A stretch of DNA of 64,000 bases from Phytobacter ursingii (GTDB taxonomy: Bacteria; Pseudomonadota; Gammaproteobacteria; Enterobacterales; Enterobacteriaceae), in NCBI GenBank assembly GCA_901456055.1, contig CABDWT010000019.1, forward strand, positions 434,001-498,000, read 5' to 3'. Each line of letters opens with the position of its first letter. Position 1 is the first letter of the stretch. The notes below the pieces were generated by a model. The model was not told where the DNA came from and ran no database searches. It saw only the letters and a program-made list of their open reading frames with translations. Shown here one piece after another: positions 8,689 to 17,132 of this stretch. A program made the position numbers and the translations under genes.

Positions 8689-8851
8689 CTCTTCCTCTTA
8701 CGGTTTATTGTTGCCCTGTCGTCACGCGTGAAGCGCTATAACAGTTAAAAGCCGATGAAGATAAAGTCCAGCGTATTTTTAATCTTAAGGTCATGGCGAG
8801 GATGGGCGCCCTCGCCCGGGGGGCGAGGGGCAGTACGAGGGGGGAAAAAAG

Positions 8852-9718
8852 CTAACGCTGCATACCCCAGCGTTTGATCGTCACCTTCTCCAGGCTGGCA
8901 AAGACCACGCCTTCCACCAATAAACCAATCACAATCACCGTCACCAGCCCGGCGAATACTCTGTCAGTAAACAGCTCATTGCGGTTCTGGAAGATATACC
9001 ACCCCAACCCCCCCTGACCGCTTGAAGCGCCAAACACCAGTTCGGCGGCAATCAACGTACGCCAGGCAAACGCCCAGCCGATCTTTAACCCGGAGAGGAT
9101 CGAGGGTAGCGAGGCCGGGATCAAAATAGTCAGCACATAGCGGGGGCCGCTCAGCCCGTAATTACGCCCGGTCATGCGCAGCGTTTCTGGCACACTACTG
9201 AACCCGGACCAGGTATTGAGCGCAATCGGCCACATCACCGAATGCACCAGCACAAACACCAGGCTGACATTCCCCAGCCCGAACCACAACAGCGCCAGCG
9301 GCAACAGTGCAATGGCGGGCAATGGATTGAGCATCGCCGTAAGCGTGCTCAGCAGGTCGCGACCAAACTGGGTGGTCACCGCCAGCGCGCTCGCCAGCAG
9401 CGCCAGCACGCTGCCAATCAAATAGCCCTTTAACAACGTACTAAAAGAGTTGACGATCTTTTCCGGTAACTCGCCGTTGCGCATATCCTCTGTCAGTGCG
9501 TGCAAAGTTTGCGCCACGCCGGGCAGCATCAAATCATTTTGTGTCACCCGCGCCGCCAGCTCCCATAATGCCAGCACCAACAACAGAATAAGCGACTTGC
9601 GTAACCATGTCTGATGCCATAATCGTTGGCCCAGCGGCAGCGGCGTCTCGACAGGAAGATCGCGTAACGGCGCAAGCTCGCGCTCAAATTCAGGACGAAT
9701 GTAAGGTGGCTGCGACAT
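8852..9718 (-). CDS. ABC transporter permease, SsuC/TauC family
   Basis: 288 residues from the ATG at 9718, which has AGGAG about nine bases upstream; the longer frame to 9826 lies inside the ATPase gene and lacks conserved sequence. A cytoplasmic N-terminal tail of about 40 residues precedes six helices. The EAA loop, needed for contact with the ATPase, appears as TGRNYGLSGPRYVLTILIPA followed by SLPSILSGLKIGWAFAWRTL. It is the membrane channel of a nitrate/sulfonate/taurine-type importer. It overlaps the ATPase gene by 29 bp and is the last gene of the SBP-ATPase-permease operon. Confidence 0.9.
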   Translation of the reverse strand: MSQPPYIRPEFERELAPLRDLPVETPLPLGQRLWHQTWLRKSLILLLVLALWELAARVTQNDLMLPGVAQTLHALTEDMRNGELPEKIVNSFSTLLKGYLIGSVLALLASALAVTTQFGRDLLSTLTAMLNPLPAIALLPLALLWFGLGNVSLVFVLVHSVMWPIALNTWSGFSSVPETLRMTGRNYGLSGPRYVLTILIPASLPSILSGLKIGWAFAWRTLIAAELVFGASSGQGGLGWYIFQNRNELFTDRVFAGLVTVIVIGLLVEGVVFASLEKVTIKRWGMQR

Positions 9719-10532
9719 ACGCGCGCTCCTGTTTCTGTTCGGGCCGCGGGTCGTTAGCGGTGGTCGGAAATAACAAATCGTGAATATGACTGGCGGCATG
9801 TTGAAACGCCTCGCTGCCATAGTCATTCAGGGAATATTGATGGCAATTCAGCTCAGCGCGCACCCGGCCAGGATGCGGCGATAACACCAGAATACGGCTT
9901 CCCACCACCAGCGCCTCCTCAATGGAGTGGGTCACAAACAGCAACGTAAAGCGTTCTTCCTCCCACAGGGCAAGTAACTCTTCTTGCATGGTGCGACGCG
10001 TCAGGGCATCCAGTGCGGCAAAGGGCTCATCCATCAGCAGAATACGCGGCTTCATCGCCAGCGCGCGGGCTATCGCCACACGCTGCTTCATCCCCCCCGA
10101 CAGCATGTGCGGCATCACATCGGCAAAGTCCGCCAGCCCCACTTTATCCAGAAAATGCAGCGCCGTGTCGCGGGCTTGCGCGCGGGTCGCCTTGCGACTT
10201 GCCAGCAACGGGAACATCACATTCTCCAGAACCGTCTTCCAGGGCGGCAACTGATCAAACTCCTGGAACACCATCATCCGCTCCGGCCCGGGCGCGCGGA
10301 TGCGTTGCCCTCCCAGCAACATCTCACCGCCGCGCGGCGCAAGAAAACCCCCCGCCGCTTTCAGCAGGCTCGATTTCCCACACCCGGATGGTCCGAGCAG
10401 AATAAAGCGATCGCCTGGCCAGACATCAAAGCTGACATCGTGGGTGGCCCGCACCTGACGTTCGCGGGTGCGGTATTCAATATCCACATTTCTTACCTGT
10501 AGCAGCGGTCCGTCGGGTGTTGTCTGCGCCAT
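9690..10532 (-). CDS. ABC transporter ATPase, SsuB/TauB family
   Basis: 280 residues from the ATG at 10532, with GGAGG eight bases upstream. Walker A is LLGPSGCGKSSLLKAAGG, the Q-loop is MMVFQEFDQLPPWKTVLENV, the signature is LSGGMKQRVAIARAL, and Walker B is ILLMDEPFAALDALTR followed by the switch His in LLFVTHSIEEAL. It powers the importer formed with the permease and the binding protein. It begins 20 bp after the binding-protein stop and overlaps the permease start. The C-terminal 40 residues are poorly conserved. Confidence 0.92.
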   Translation of the reverse strand: MAQTTPDGPLLQVRNVDIEYRTRERQVRATHDVSFDVWPGDRFILLGPSGCGKSSLLKAAGGFLAPRGGEMLLGGQRIRAPGPERMMVFQEFDQLPPWKTVLENVMFPLLASRKATRAQARDTALHFLDKVGLADFADVMPHMLSGGMKQRVAIARALAMKPRILLMDEPFAALDALTRRTMQEELLALWEEERFTLLFVTHSIEEALVVGSRILVLSPHPGRVRAELNCHQYSLNDYGSEAFQHAASHIHDLLFPTTANDPRPEQKQERAYVAATLHSS

Positions 10533-10552
10533 TGTTGCCTCCACTATGCGGC

Positions 10553-11557
10553 TTAACTGCCTGGGTTTTCCCACGCTTCGTTGAAGAAATAGTCTTTCCA
10601 GGAGTCGGCTTTGTTTTTCAACACGCCCAGCTCGTAGAGTTTTTCGGCGTATACGCCCGTACGTTCAGGCGAAACGGTAAAACTGATTTCCGGGTCATTA
10701 ACAATTTTTTGTACCAGCGCTAATGGCAGACGAGATTTCTCAACCCGAATATAGGTTTCTGCGGCGGCATTTTTATCGGCATTAATAATTTTGGCCGCTT
10801 CACTCAGCGCACGATAAAACGCTTTATACGTTTTTGGGTTCTCATCGTGAAATTTTTGCGTGGTGTACAACACGTTAAATGTCGCCTGTCCGCCGAGCAC
10901 ATCATAAGAACTGAGAATTTTATGGACATTGCTGTGTTCCAGCGCCTGATACTGGAATGGCGGGCTGGAGAAATGAGTCGTAATTTCCGAACCACCGGCA
11001 ATTAACGCCGCACTGGCATCCGGATGTGGCAAGCTGACGCTAATATTATCGAAGCGTTTGAAATCTGCATTGCCATATAATTTGGCGGTTTCAATCTGCA
11101 AGGTCCGCGACTGGAAACCCACCCCTGCCGCCGGTACTGCAATACGGTCTTTATCGCTGAGATCTTTAATCGTTTTTACCGCCGGGTTATTGCTCAGCAG
11201 GTAGTTAGGCATCGATCCTAATGAGGCAATCGCTTTCACATTCTGTTTGTCTTTGGTGCGATCCCAAAGGGTGAGAAGCGGCGGAACACCAGCAGAGGCC
11301 ACATCCAACGCACCGGAAAGCAGTGCTTCATTCATCCCTGTCGCCCCGGAAATGGTGCGCCAGTCAACCTCAATATCAAGCCCCTCTTTTTTCCCTTCTT
11401 TTTCGATAAGCTGCTGGTCACGCACCACATCGAGAATCAAATAACCAATACCAAACTGCTGGGCAATGCTGATTTTTCCTTCTGCCAGCGCCGATGCGCT
11501 AATACCGCTCAGCGCAACGGTCAACATTGCACTGGCGATCATTTTCATTTTATTCAT
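10553..11557 (-). CDS. ABC transporter substrate-binding protein, NitT/TauT family
   Basis: 334 residues. A Sec signal peptide MNKMKMIASAMLTVALSGIS continues to ASALAEG, with cleavage likely after ALA. The mature part is an SsuA/TauA-like fold: ISIAQQFGIGYLILDVVRDQ, then SGATGMNEALLSGALDVASA, which matches the ligand-lining segment of sulfonate/nitrate binding proteins. It is the first gene of the importer operon and diverges from the Ldh2-type dehydrogenase gene across 243 bp. That pairing suggests an organic acid, for example a sulfonate or 2-hydroxy acid, as ligand; this is inference only. Confidence 0.9.
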   Translation of the reverse strand: MNKMKMIASAMLTVALSGISASALAEGKISIAQQFGIGYLILDVVRDQQLIEKEGKKEGLDIEVDWRTISGATGMNEALLSGALDVASAGVPPLLTLWDRTKDKQNVKAIASLGSMPNYLLSNNPAVKTIKDLSDKDRIAVPAAGVGFQSRTLQIETAKLYGNADFKRFDNISVSLPHPDASAALIAGGSEITTHFSSPPFQYQALEHSNVHKILSSYDVLGGQATFNVLYTTQKFHDENPKTYKAFYRALSEAAKIINADKNAAAETYIRVEKSRLPLALVQKIVNDPEISFTVSPERTGVYAEKLYELGVLKNKADSWKDYFFNEAWENPGS

Positions 11558-11800
11558 ATCCTTTCCCCGGAGGTTTCTTATGTCATATCCGGAAAATGAT
11601 TGGCTGGCGGGACATTAAAAAGGAAATGATTTTATTCGCAATGCTTATCTAAAAAATCACAATAGCGTAATGGGTCGTCTCTATTGCCAATGAATAGCTA
11701 AAAACTGGCAAAGCAAAGTTAATTTTAATGGTTATGTAAAAAAAACATCCTCGTTATAGTCAAAATACGCTTAATAACCCTGTTTGCGGTAAGATTAATT

Positions 11801-12814
11801 ATGCCTGTATTAACCCACCAGCAATTGCGCACGCTGCTGGAACAACATCTTGTGCGTGTAAATACCCCGCAGGAGATTGCCCGCCAGGTCGCCGATAACC
11901 TCGTCGAAGCATCGCTAAAAGGTCACGACTCACACGGCGTGACCCTGCTCCCACGCTATATCAGCGCCATTCTGGCCGGCGATTTGCAACCTGCGGCGCA
12001 GTTGCGGCTGATTCGCGATGCAGGCCCACTCCTCTCTTTTAATGGCGGACACGGTTTTGGCCAGGTCCTCGGCAGGCAGGCGATGTCGGCGGGTATTGAA
12101 CGCGCGCGGCAATACGGCGTCGCGCTGGTAAGTCTGGCAGATTCACACCATCTGGGGCGTATCGGCGCCTGGGCCGAGCAGGTCGCCGCGGCTGGGTTGG
12201 TATCGATCCATTTTGCCAATGTCGCCGCGCCGTCTGCGGTATTGCCGTTTGAGGGTCGCCACCCGCGCCTTGGCACCAATCCCTTCTGCGTGGGGGTGCC
12301 GGTTAGCGATCGTGCGCCGGTGATTCTGGATTTCGCCACCAGCGCGATTGCCGGGAACAAAGCGCGTATCGCCTGGAATGAAGGGCGGGCCATTCCGCCT
12401 GGCTGTGCGGTGGACGCACAGGGTAACCCCACCACCGATCCGCGCTGGCTGATGGAGGAACCGCGCGGCGCACTGCTGGCCTTCGGCGGGCATAAAGGCG
12501 CAGGGCTGTCGCTGATTTGCAGTCTGCTGGGTGCCGCACTGACGGGCGGCGAGACTGAAAGCCACCAGATCCCGCCACGCCAGGGCATCATCAATAATAT
12601 GCTGTCTATTATTTTTGATCCTGCCCGGCTGGGCGCGGGCGAGAACTATGCGCAGGAAGTGATTGCCCAACTCGACTGGATGCAGCACGACCAGCAGGGG
12701 CACGATGTCCTGCTCCCCGGTGAACCGGAAGCCCGTGCCTGGCAACAACGGCTGGAGAACGGGATCTACGTTGACGAGGTGAGCTGGAAACAATTTGAGG
12801 CGCTGGGGCTGTAG
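11801..12814 (+). CDS. Ldh2/malate-lactate dehydrogenase-family oxidoreductase
   Basis: 337 residues, NAD(P)-dependent, of the fold shared by YbiC (HcxB), ureidoglycolate dehydrogenase, sulfolactate dehydrogenase ComC and archaeal malate dehydrogenase. Signatures are ASLKGHDSHGVTLLPRYISA (catalytic His), VSLADSHHLGRIGAWAEQVA and HPRLGTNPFCVGVP (cofactor pocket) and FGGHKGAGLSLICSLLGAAL. It oxidises a 2-hydroxy acid to a 2-keto acid. It is shorter than E. coli YbiC (about 360) at the C-terminus. It diverges from the SsuABC-like importer and may act on the imported compound. Confidence 0.9.
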   Translation: MPVLTHQQLRTLLEQHLVRVNTPQEIARQVADNLVEASLKGHDSHGVTLLPRYISAILAGDLQPAAQLRLIRDAGPLLSFNGGHGFGQVLGRQAMSAGIERARQYGVALVSLADSHHLGRIGAWAEQVAAAGLVSIHFANVAAPSAVLPFEGRHPRLGTNPFCVGVPVSDRAPVILDFATSAIAGNKARIAWNEGRAIPPGCAVDAQGNPTTDPRWLMEEPRGALLAFGGHKGAGLSLICSLLGAALTGGETESHQIPPRQGIINNMLSIIFDPARLGAGENYAQEVIAQLDWMQHDQQGHDVLLPGEPEARAWQQRLENGIYVDEVSWKQFEALGL

Positions 12815-13395
12815 GTTGCCCCTCCAGGTGACTTTTTCCCCTCCCCCCACAGGGGCGAGGGCACCGCTTTTCCCCCTCTCCATTGAGGGATGAGGGATCC
12901 CTACAAAAAATGCGAGCACGATCGGTCCCCTCTCCCTGAGGGAGAGGGCCAGGGTGAGGGGGAAAATGCGGCTCTGGTGGTCATTCCGTTCACCTTATGT
13001 TCTTTGCTTTTCTATAACGACAGCACCCGTGAACGTGCCAGGGTGGCTCACCGCCACCACCCTGGCGACCCGGGCTCCCGGCAAGGAAAATCGCCGCTGG
13101 CGCGGTCCACTCGCCTTATGCCGTCTGACTTTCGGGTCGGGGACCAGCCTACATCCTTGTAGGCTATCCCCTCCGCCCGCTTCCCTGCGGGCGGCCCCGG
13201 TCAGCCGTCAACGCCTCATCGATTTTCAGCCGGACCCTGTCATCGCGGTGACGGTTTTATTCTCATTGAGCACTGTTATCGCTGTAAAACGTAATATTAC
13301 CGGGGATCCCTTCCCCCTTGAGGGAAAGGGTCGAGGTAAGGGGAGCAACCGCACAACCCTCTCCGCCACTTTTTTGAATACTGCACAAAATTTGG
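12815..13395. repeat. Repeat-rich intergenic region with a diverged third copy of the 258-bp element
   Basis: About 580 bp without a gene. Positions about 12885-13005 resemble the first half of the 1575-1832 element: GAGCACGATCGGTCCCCTCT, the same CCCTCTCCC hairpin at 12928-12948, and TTCCGTTCACCTTATGTTCT. The rest holds further palindromes, such as GCCCGC/GCGGGC arms near 13175-13195, TACATCCTTGTAG near 13150, and a weaker CCCTT/AAGGG hairpin near 13312-13333. Confidence 0.7.
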
Positions 13396-13397
13396 GG

Positions 13398-13430
13398 TTG
13401 ATTACCAAGATGATAAAGATTATCTTTCTC
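13398..13430 (+). promoter_or_regulatory. Sigma-70 promoter with Fur box
   Basis: A -35 TTGATT (13398-13403) and a -10 TATCTT (13421-13426) are 17 bp apart. The 19-bp sequence GATAAAGATTATCTTTCTC at 13412-13430 matches the Fur consensus GATAATGATAATCATTATC at 15 of 19 positions and covers the -10 element, so iron-loaded Fur would block the promoter. Confidence 0.85.
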
Positions 13431-13433
13431 ATT

Positions 13434-13530
13434 ACTGAATAGTTGAGTGAATCGCTCAGGTATTCAGTACGACATTGCTCACATTGCTTCCAGTATTATT
13501 TGCCCGCTCGTCAAGTGCGGGCTTTTTTTT
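13434..13530 (+). ncRNA. ryhB: RyhB-family small RNA
   Basis: An iron-starvation sRNA that pairs with mRNAs of iron-using proteins with the help of Hfq. The core at 13469-13498, including GACATTGCTCACATTGCTTC, is identical as far as I can recall to the conserved pairing core of E. coli RyhB. The RNA would start near 13434, seven bases after the -10. A 5' stem-loop follows (ACTGAATA at 13434-13441 with TATTCAGT at 13461-13468, with an inner TGAG/CTCA). The 3' end is an intrinsic terminator, GCCCGC/GCGGGC plus eight T (13502-13530). The 5' third differs from E. coli RyhB, and the neighbours are not yhhX/yhhY, so it may be a second, RyhB-2-like, copy. Whether another copy exists elsewhere cannot be seen here. 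Confidence 0.92.
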
Positions 13531-13666
13531 GCCTCTGGCAAAACGGCTGGGATTTGCCTTTGGGAACAATAATCTATCGTAATAACCCGCTGTAATCCGC
13601 TGCAATGAAATCGTCACAATCAGACTTTATCCTCAGATTATTCTTATTAAGGAAAACAGCAGGATC

Positions 13667-14875
13667 ATGGATATACCTCTTTCATCGCGGCAGCTTACTG
13701 CGGGCGTGCTACGTATTGCCGTTCCGCACGTAACCCCCGAAGCAAATAATGTGCAGGTCATGTCGATGTTCTCCGAACATAAGTCACTGATTGGCTTACC
13801 CGTTCTTGAGCAAAATCGTCCTATCGGCATGATTAACCGCCATATTTTTTTGTCGCAGATGAGTCGCCCGTTTTTCCATGAACTCTATGATCAGAAAAGC
13901 TGTATCGCGTTTATGGATAAAACACCGCTGATTGTCGATGCGGACGCAGGTCTGGATTACCTGGCCGAGCGCGTCATCGAAACAGGCGATAAAGCGATTA
14001 CCGAAGGGTTTATTCTCACCGAAGATAACCAATATATCGGTATTGGTCTGGGTCTTGATTTGATTCGCACGGTCTCGGATTTGCAGGCTAAACAGCATAT
14101 GCAAATCATGCAAAGCATTGAATATGCGCGGATCATTCAGGAGTCTATGCTCAGCCGCTCACGGCAAAACATAGAGCAAACGCTGGATGACTGGTGTCTG
14201 TACTGGCACCCGCGTGACTGCGTAGGCGGCGATATTTACGCCTTTCAGCGCTGTGAAAACGGCTGGCTGCTGGTGCTGGCCGACTGTACCGGGCACGGCG
14301 TTCCCGGCGCCTTTATGACCTTTATTTTTTCCTCAGCGCTCGAAAAAGCGCTAACTCAGGCTCAGCCCCACGAGCCAGAGCGCCTGCTCGCGTCAATTAA
14401 CCATTATATAAAACAGACGTTGAGCCAGAGCCATCCCACCGCAGATATGGGCCAGTCCAACGATGGTTGTGACGCCATTGCCGTGTTTGTCGATACGCAA
14501 AATGAGCAGCTTATTTGGTCTAACGCTCGCATGCATGCCTTTATGCTCGGTACCGACGTCGCAGATGTCATTAATCTTGACGGCGACCGCAAAGGGATTG
14601 GCTATTCAGATACGGCCACAGATTACCAGTGGCACCGTCATCAACGTCCGTTGCGCCGTGGCGATACGTTGTTGATCGTTACCGATGGCGTAACGGATCA
14701 GATTGGCGGCCCGCGGGAAATCATGTTTGGTAAGAAGCGTATTCAGTCATTGTTATTGCAGCAACGTGCGCTGCCGATGTCCTCTGTTTCCGAAGCGCTA
14801 CTCTCCGCGCTGACGGACTGGCAGGGCAAGCAATCTGCGCGTGATGACATGACGTGGTTTGGGTTTCGTTGGTGA
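13667..14875 (+). CDS. siaA: SiaA-type PP2C/SpoIIE phosphatase with N-terminal CBS-like sensor
   Basis: 402 residues. Residues about 20-145 look like a CBS pair (IGLPVLEQNRPIGMINRHIF and later VDADAGLDYLAERV...EGFILTEDNQYIGIG). A short coiled linker leads to a SpoIIE/PP2C catalytic domain: HPRDCVGGDIYAF near 180-192, LADCTGHGVPGAFM near 203-216, and RDDMTWFGFRW at the end. In Pseudomonas aeruginosa SiaA dephosphorylates SiaC and so switches on the cyclase SiaD. That SiaA is membrane-bound with a HAMP region, whereas this one has no membrane helix and must sense a cytoplasmic signal. It is the first gene of siaABCD; siaB starts 8 bp downstream. Confidence 0.88.
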   Translation: MDIPLSSRQLTAGVLRIAVPHVTPEANNVQVMSMFSEHKSLIGLPVLEQNRPIGMINRHIFLSQMSRPFFHELYDQKSCIAFMDKTPLIVDADAGLDYLAERVIETGDKAITEGFILTEDNQYIGIGLGLDLIRTVSDLQAKQHMQIMQSIEYARIIQESMLSRSRQNIEQTLDDWCLYWHPRDCVGGDIYAFQRCENGWLLVLADCTGHGVPGAFMTFIFSSALEKALTQAQPHEPERLLASINHYIKQTLSQSHPTADMGQSNDGCDAIAVFVDTQNEQLIWSNARMHAFMLGTDVADVINLDGDRKGIGYSDTATDYQWHRHQRPLRRGDTLLIVTDGVTDQIGGPREIMFGKKRIQSLLLQQRALPMSSVSEALLSALTDWQGKQSARDDMTWFGFRW

Positions 14876-14883
14876 TAAATTAA

Positions 14884-15465
14884 ATGAAAATAAGCGACCT
14901 GCAGGTCAAAGAAGCTGTTTTGCTCCCCCTTTTCACTCTTCAGCGGCAAAGTGCTGTCGAGCTTTTTTATTCGGGCTATTTTTCCCAACAGCACATTGTG
15001 TCGATGGGTGACGTGATGCGCACGTGGCTGGATAAACATGAAGCCTCCTCGGCGACGCGTCGCAAATTATTCTCCGTCTTTATCGAGATGGGGCAAAACA
15101 TCGTTCGCTATTCATCGGATGAACGCTTTCTGTGCACGGGCCAGGATGAACTGCGCTATGGTTCACTCTGCTTTCACACCGACCAGGTGAATTATTACCT
15201 TGAAACCGCAAATCTCGTCGGCCCGGAAGAATCCTCTTTGCTAAAGACAAACCTCGAAGTTCTGCGCACGATGACCCAGGCGGAAATCCGCAATGCCTGG
15301 AAACAGGGATTACGCAGTGAAGCGCCTGCCACGAGCAAAGGTGCAAATATAGGTTTGTTGACCATGGCGCGGGAGACCAGTGAGCCACTGGAGTATCGCA
15401 TTCATCCACTGGCGGCCAGTTCGTTGTCCGCCTTTCACCTAAAGGCAACCTTCTGCCATGACTGA
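14884..15465 (+). CDS. siaB: SiaB-family protein kinase
   Basis: 193 residues, the length expected of SiaB (DUF6272). In Pseudomonas SiaB phosphorylates SiaC on Ser/Thr and so opposes SiaA. Visible features are IEMGQNIVRYSSDER near residues 63-77, which fits the N-box of a GHKL-like fold (conserved Asn with an upstream Glu), and ATSKGANIGLLTMARETSEP near 150-168, which fits a nucleotide-lid Gly motif. Sequence similarity outside these is hard to judge by eye, so the name leans on the gene order A-B-C-D. The stop overlaps the start of siaC by 8 bp. Confidence 0.82.
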   Translation: MKISDLQVKEAVLLPLFTLQRQSAVELFYSGYFSQQHIVSMGDVMRTWLDKHEASSATRRKLFSVFIEMGQNIVRYSSDERFLCTGQDELRYGSLCFHTDQVNYYLETANLVGPEESSLLKTNLEVLRTMTQAEIRNAWKQGLRSEAPATSKGANIGLLTMARETSEPLEYRIHPLAASSLSAFHLKATFCHD

Positions 15466-15874
15466 TATAACATTAACCTCTTCCATCGAGCAGCCCGCAA
15501 CTCAGGCCACACCGGAAGTGAATTTTGATTTTTCAGCACATCGTCTGGTGCTTAAAGGTGAAGCCTATCCTGAAAATGCCGCGGCGTTCTTTCGCCCGCT
15601 GTTGCAGGCCATTGAGAACTGGTTGCAGGACAAACCGACCACCGATGAGCCTGTTCGTCTGCATGTTGCACTGAGCTATTTCAATAGTTCCAGCACCAAG
15701 CTGTTGTTTGAACTGTTCGAGTGTCTGAATGGCTTTGCGAAAGGCGGTATCGCCTGCGAGCTGCACTGGTACTATGACGAGGAAGACGATATTTCCGAAG
15801 AATTCGGTCAGGAGTTACGTATCGACTTTCCTTCCCTGGCTGTCTTTCTTATCCCGGATCTTGACGCATGCTAG
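15458..15874 (+). CDS. siaC: SiaC-family regulatory phosphoprotein (DUF1987)
   Basis: 138 residues. SiaC is a STAS-like partner that, when unphosphorylated, binds and activates the diguanylate cyclase SiaD. The phospho-acceptor segment is visible as ALSYFNSSSTKLLFELFECL at residues 71-90; family members carry the modified Ser/Thr in the YFNxSS region, here residues 77-80. The fold signature FDFSAHRLVLKGEAYPENAA at residues 24-43 and the acidic tail WYYDEEDDISEEFGQEL are typical of DUF1987. It overlaps siaB by 8 bp and siaD by 7 bp, so the three are translationally coupled. Confidence 0.88.
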   Translation: MTDITLTSSIEQPATQATPEVNFDFSAHRLVLKGEAYPENAAAFFRPLLQAIENWLQDKPTTDEPVRLHVALSYFNSSSTKLLFELFECLNGFAKGGIACELHWYYDEEDDISEEFGQELRIDFPSLAVFLIPDLDAC

Positions 15875-16650
15875 ATATCAATGAGCTATTCAAGGAGGAA
15901 TATTCCGTACTCGAAGACGCTCGCCTGGCGGCGGCAGACGCCGCACTGCCCGCCGATGCCTGTCGTGAAAAGCTGTGGAGCGTGGCGAAGCACTATCAAC
16001 GCCTGATCCGCGAATCCTACCGCGTGATAAGCCGCAGCGACCGTGCGGAACGCGAATTGAACCGCATGAACGAGCAACTGCAAAAACTGGCGGCGCAGCT
16101 GGAATATGAAGCCACGCACGATCCACTGACCGCCGTATATAATCGCAGCGCTATCATCAACCACATCAATAAATCCCTGACACAGGCGAATGTCGCCCTG
16201 ATCCTGCTGGATATTGATCACTTCAAACGTATCAATGACGAATACGGTCACCCTACGGGCGACCGGGTGATTTGCGCGCTGGTCTCACGCATTCGCCGCG
16301 CGCTGCCGGAAAGCGCCGCCATTGGTCGTGTCGGCGGTGAGGAGTTTACGATTTTACTGCCGGAAGCCCGTGTTGAAGATGCGATGATCATCGCCAGCTA
16401 CATTCACTCTTCTCTTAATGCTTCGCCGCTGGATGTCTTACCGCAACAACGGGTAACCGCCAGTTTCGGTGTCAGCCTTGGCCTGAAAAACAGCGATTTT
16501 GAAAATCTGTACAGCGCTGCCGACGCCGCGCTCTATACCGCGAAAAAGCGCGGGCGTAACCAGGTTGCGCTGCATGAGGATTTTTTCCGCCGGATGCCCC
16601 CGGCGCAGGCGGGCATGGCACTCGCCCGCCAGGGTAGCAGCGCGTCGTAA
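15868..16650 (+). CDS. siaD: SiaD-type diguanylate cyclase (GGDEF)
   Basis: 260 residues. Residues 1-85 are helical and coiled (ELNRMNEQLQKLAAQLEYEA), the part that binds SiaC in Pseudomonas. The GGDEF domain starts THDPLTAVYNRSAIINHINK; the active motif is GGEEF at residues 156-160 in AIGRVGGEEFTILLPE, so it should make c-di-GMP from two GTP. The inhibitory RxxD site five residues upstream is absent (PESA in its place), so product inhibition at that site is unlikely. It overlaps siaC by 7 bp. Its stop is 20 bp from the stop of the convergent accB paralogue. Confidence 0.9.
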   Translation: MLDINELFKEEYSVLEDARLAAADAALPADACREKLWSVAKHYQRLIRESYRVISRSDRAERELNRMNEQLQKLAAQLEYEATHDPLTAVYNRSAIINHINKSLTQANVALILLDIDHFKRINDEYGHPTGDRVICALVSRIRRALPESAAIGRVGGEEFTILLPEARVEDAMIIASYIHSSLNASPLDVLPQQRVTASFGVSLGLKNSDFENLYSAADAALYTAKKRGRNQVALHEDFFRRMPPAQAGMALARQGSSAS

Positions 16651-16670
16651 TAGGTCAGTCGTCAGTCGCG

Positions 16671-17132
16671 TTATTCGATGACGACCAGCGGCTCGTCAAA
16701 CTCAACCGGCTGACCACTTTCCACCAGAATCGCTTTCACTACACCCGCTTTGTCGGCTTCAATCTGGTTCATCATTTTCATCGCTTCAACGATACACAGG
16801 GTATCGCCCACATTCACTTTCTGCCCCACTTCACAGAACGCTCTGGCATCCGGACTCGGCGTGCGATAGAAGGTCCCGACCATCGGCGAACGGACAAAAT
16901 GACCATTGATTTTGCCAGCCGCAGGATCTGCTGTCACAGCCGTTACGGCTGGTGCTACCACGTTAGACAGCGCAGGCTGCGGCATGACGGGGAGCGTGTA
17001 GGTTTGCTGCGTTACAGGGGTAGCGACGGCGCGACTGATCCGCACTGACCCTTCGCCCTCAGAAATTTCCAGTTCGGAGATGCCTGAGGCTTCGACCAGT
17101 TTGATCAGTTGCTTGATTTTTTCAATATCCAT
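16671..17132 (-). CDS. Biotin carboxyl carrier protein (AccB paralogue, without accC)
   Basis: 153 residues against 156 for E. coli AccB, and nearly the same at both ends. The N-terminal dimer helix is [20 protein letters not shown], then an Ala/Pro/Val-rich linker (35-75), then the biotinyl domain: [20 protein letters not shown] including the protruding thumb, and [20 protein letters not shown] with the biotinylated lysine at residue 119. In E. coli accB is followed by accC in one operon; here it ends against siaD and no biotin carboxylase gene is in the window. It is either a second copy that feeds acetyl-CoA carboxylase or one serving another biotin enzyme. Confidence 0.9.
   Translation of the reverse strand: MDIEKIKQLIKLVEASGISELEISEGEGSVRISRAVATPVTQQTYTLPVMPQPALSNVVAPAVTAVTADPAAGKINGHFVRSPMVGTFYRTPSPDARAFCEVGQKVNVGDTLCIVEAMKMMNQIEADKAGVVKAILVESGQPVEFDEPLVVIE

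Noticed and set aside
12143-12919. 258-codon minus-strand frame
   Set aside because: Antisense to the Ldh2-family gene; no domain and no ribosome site.
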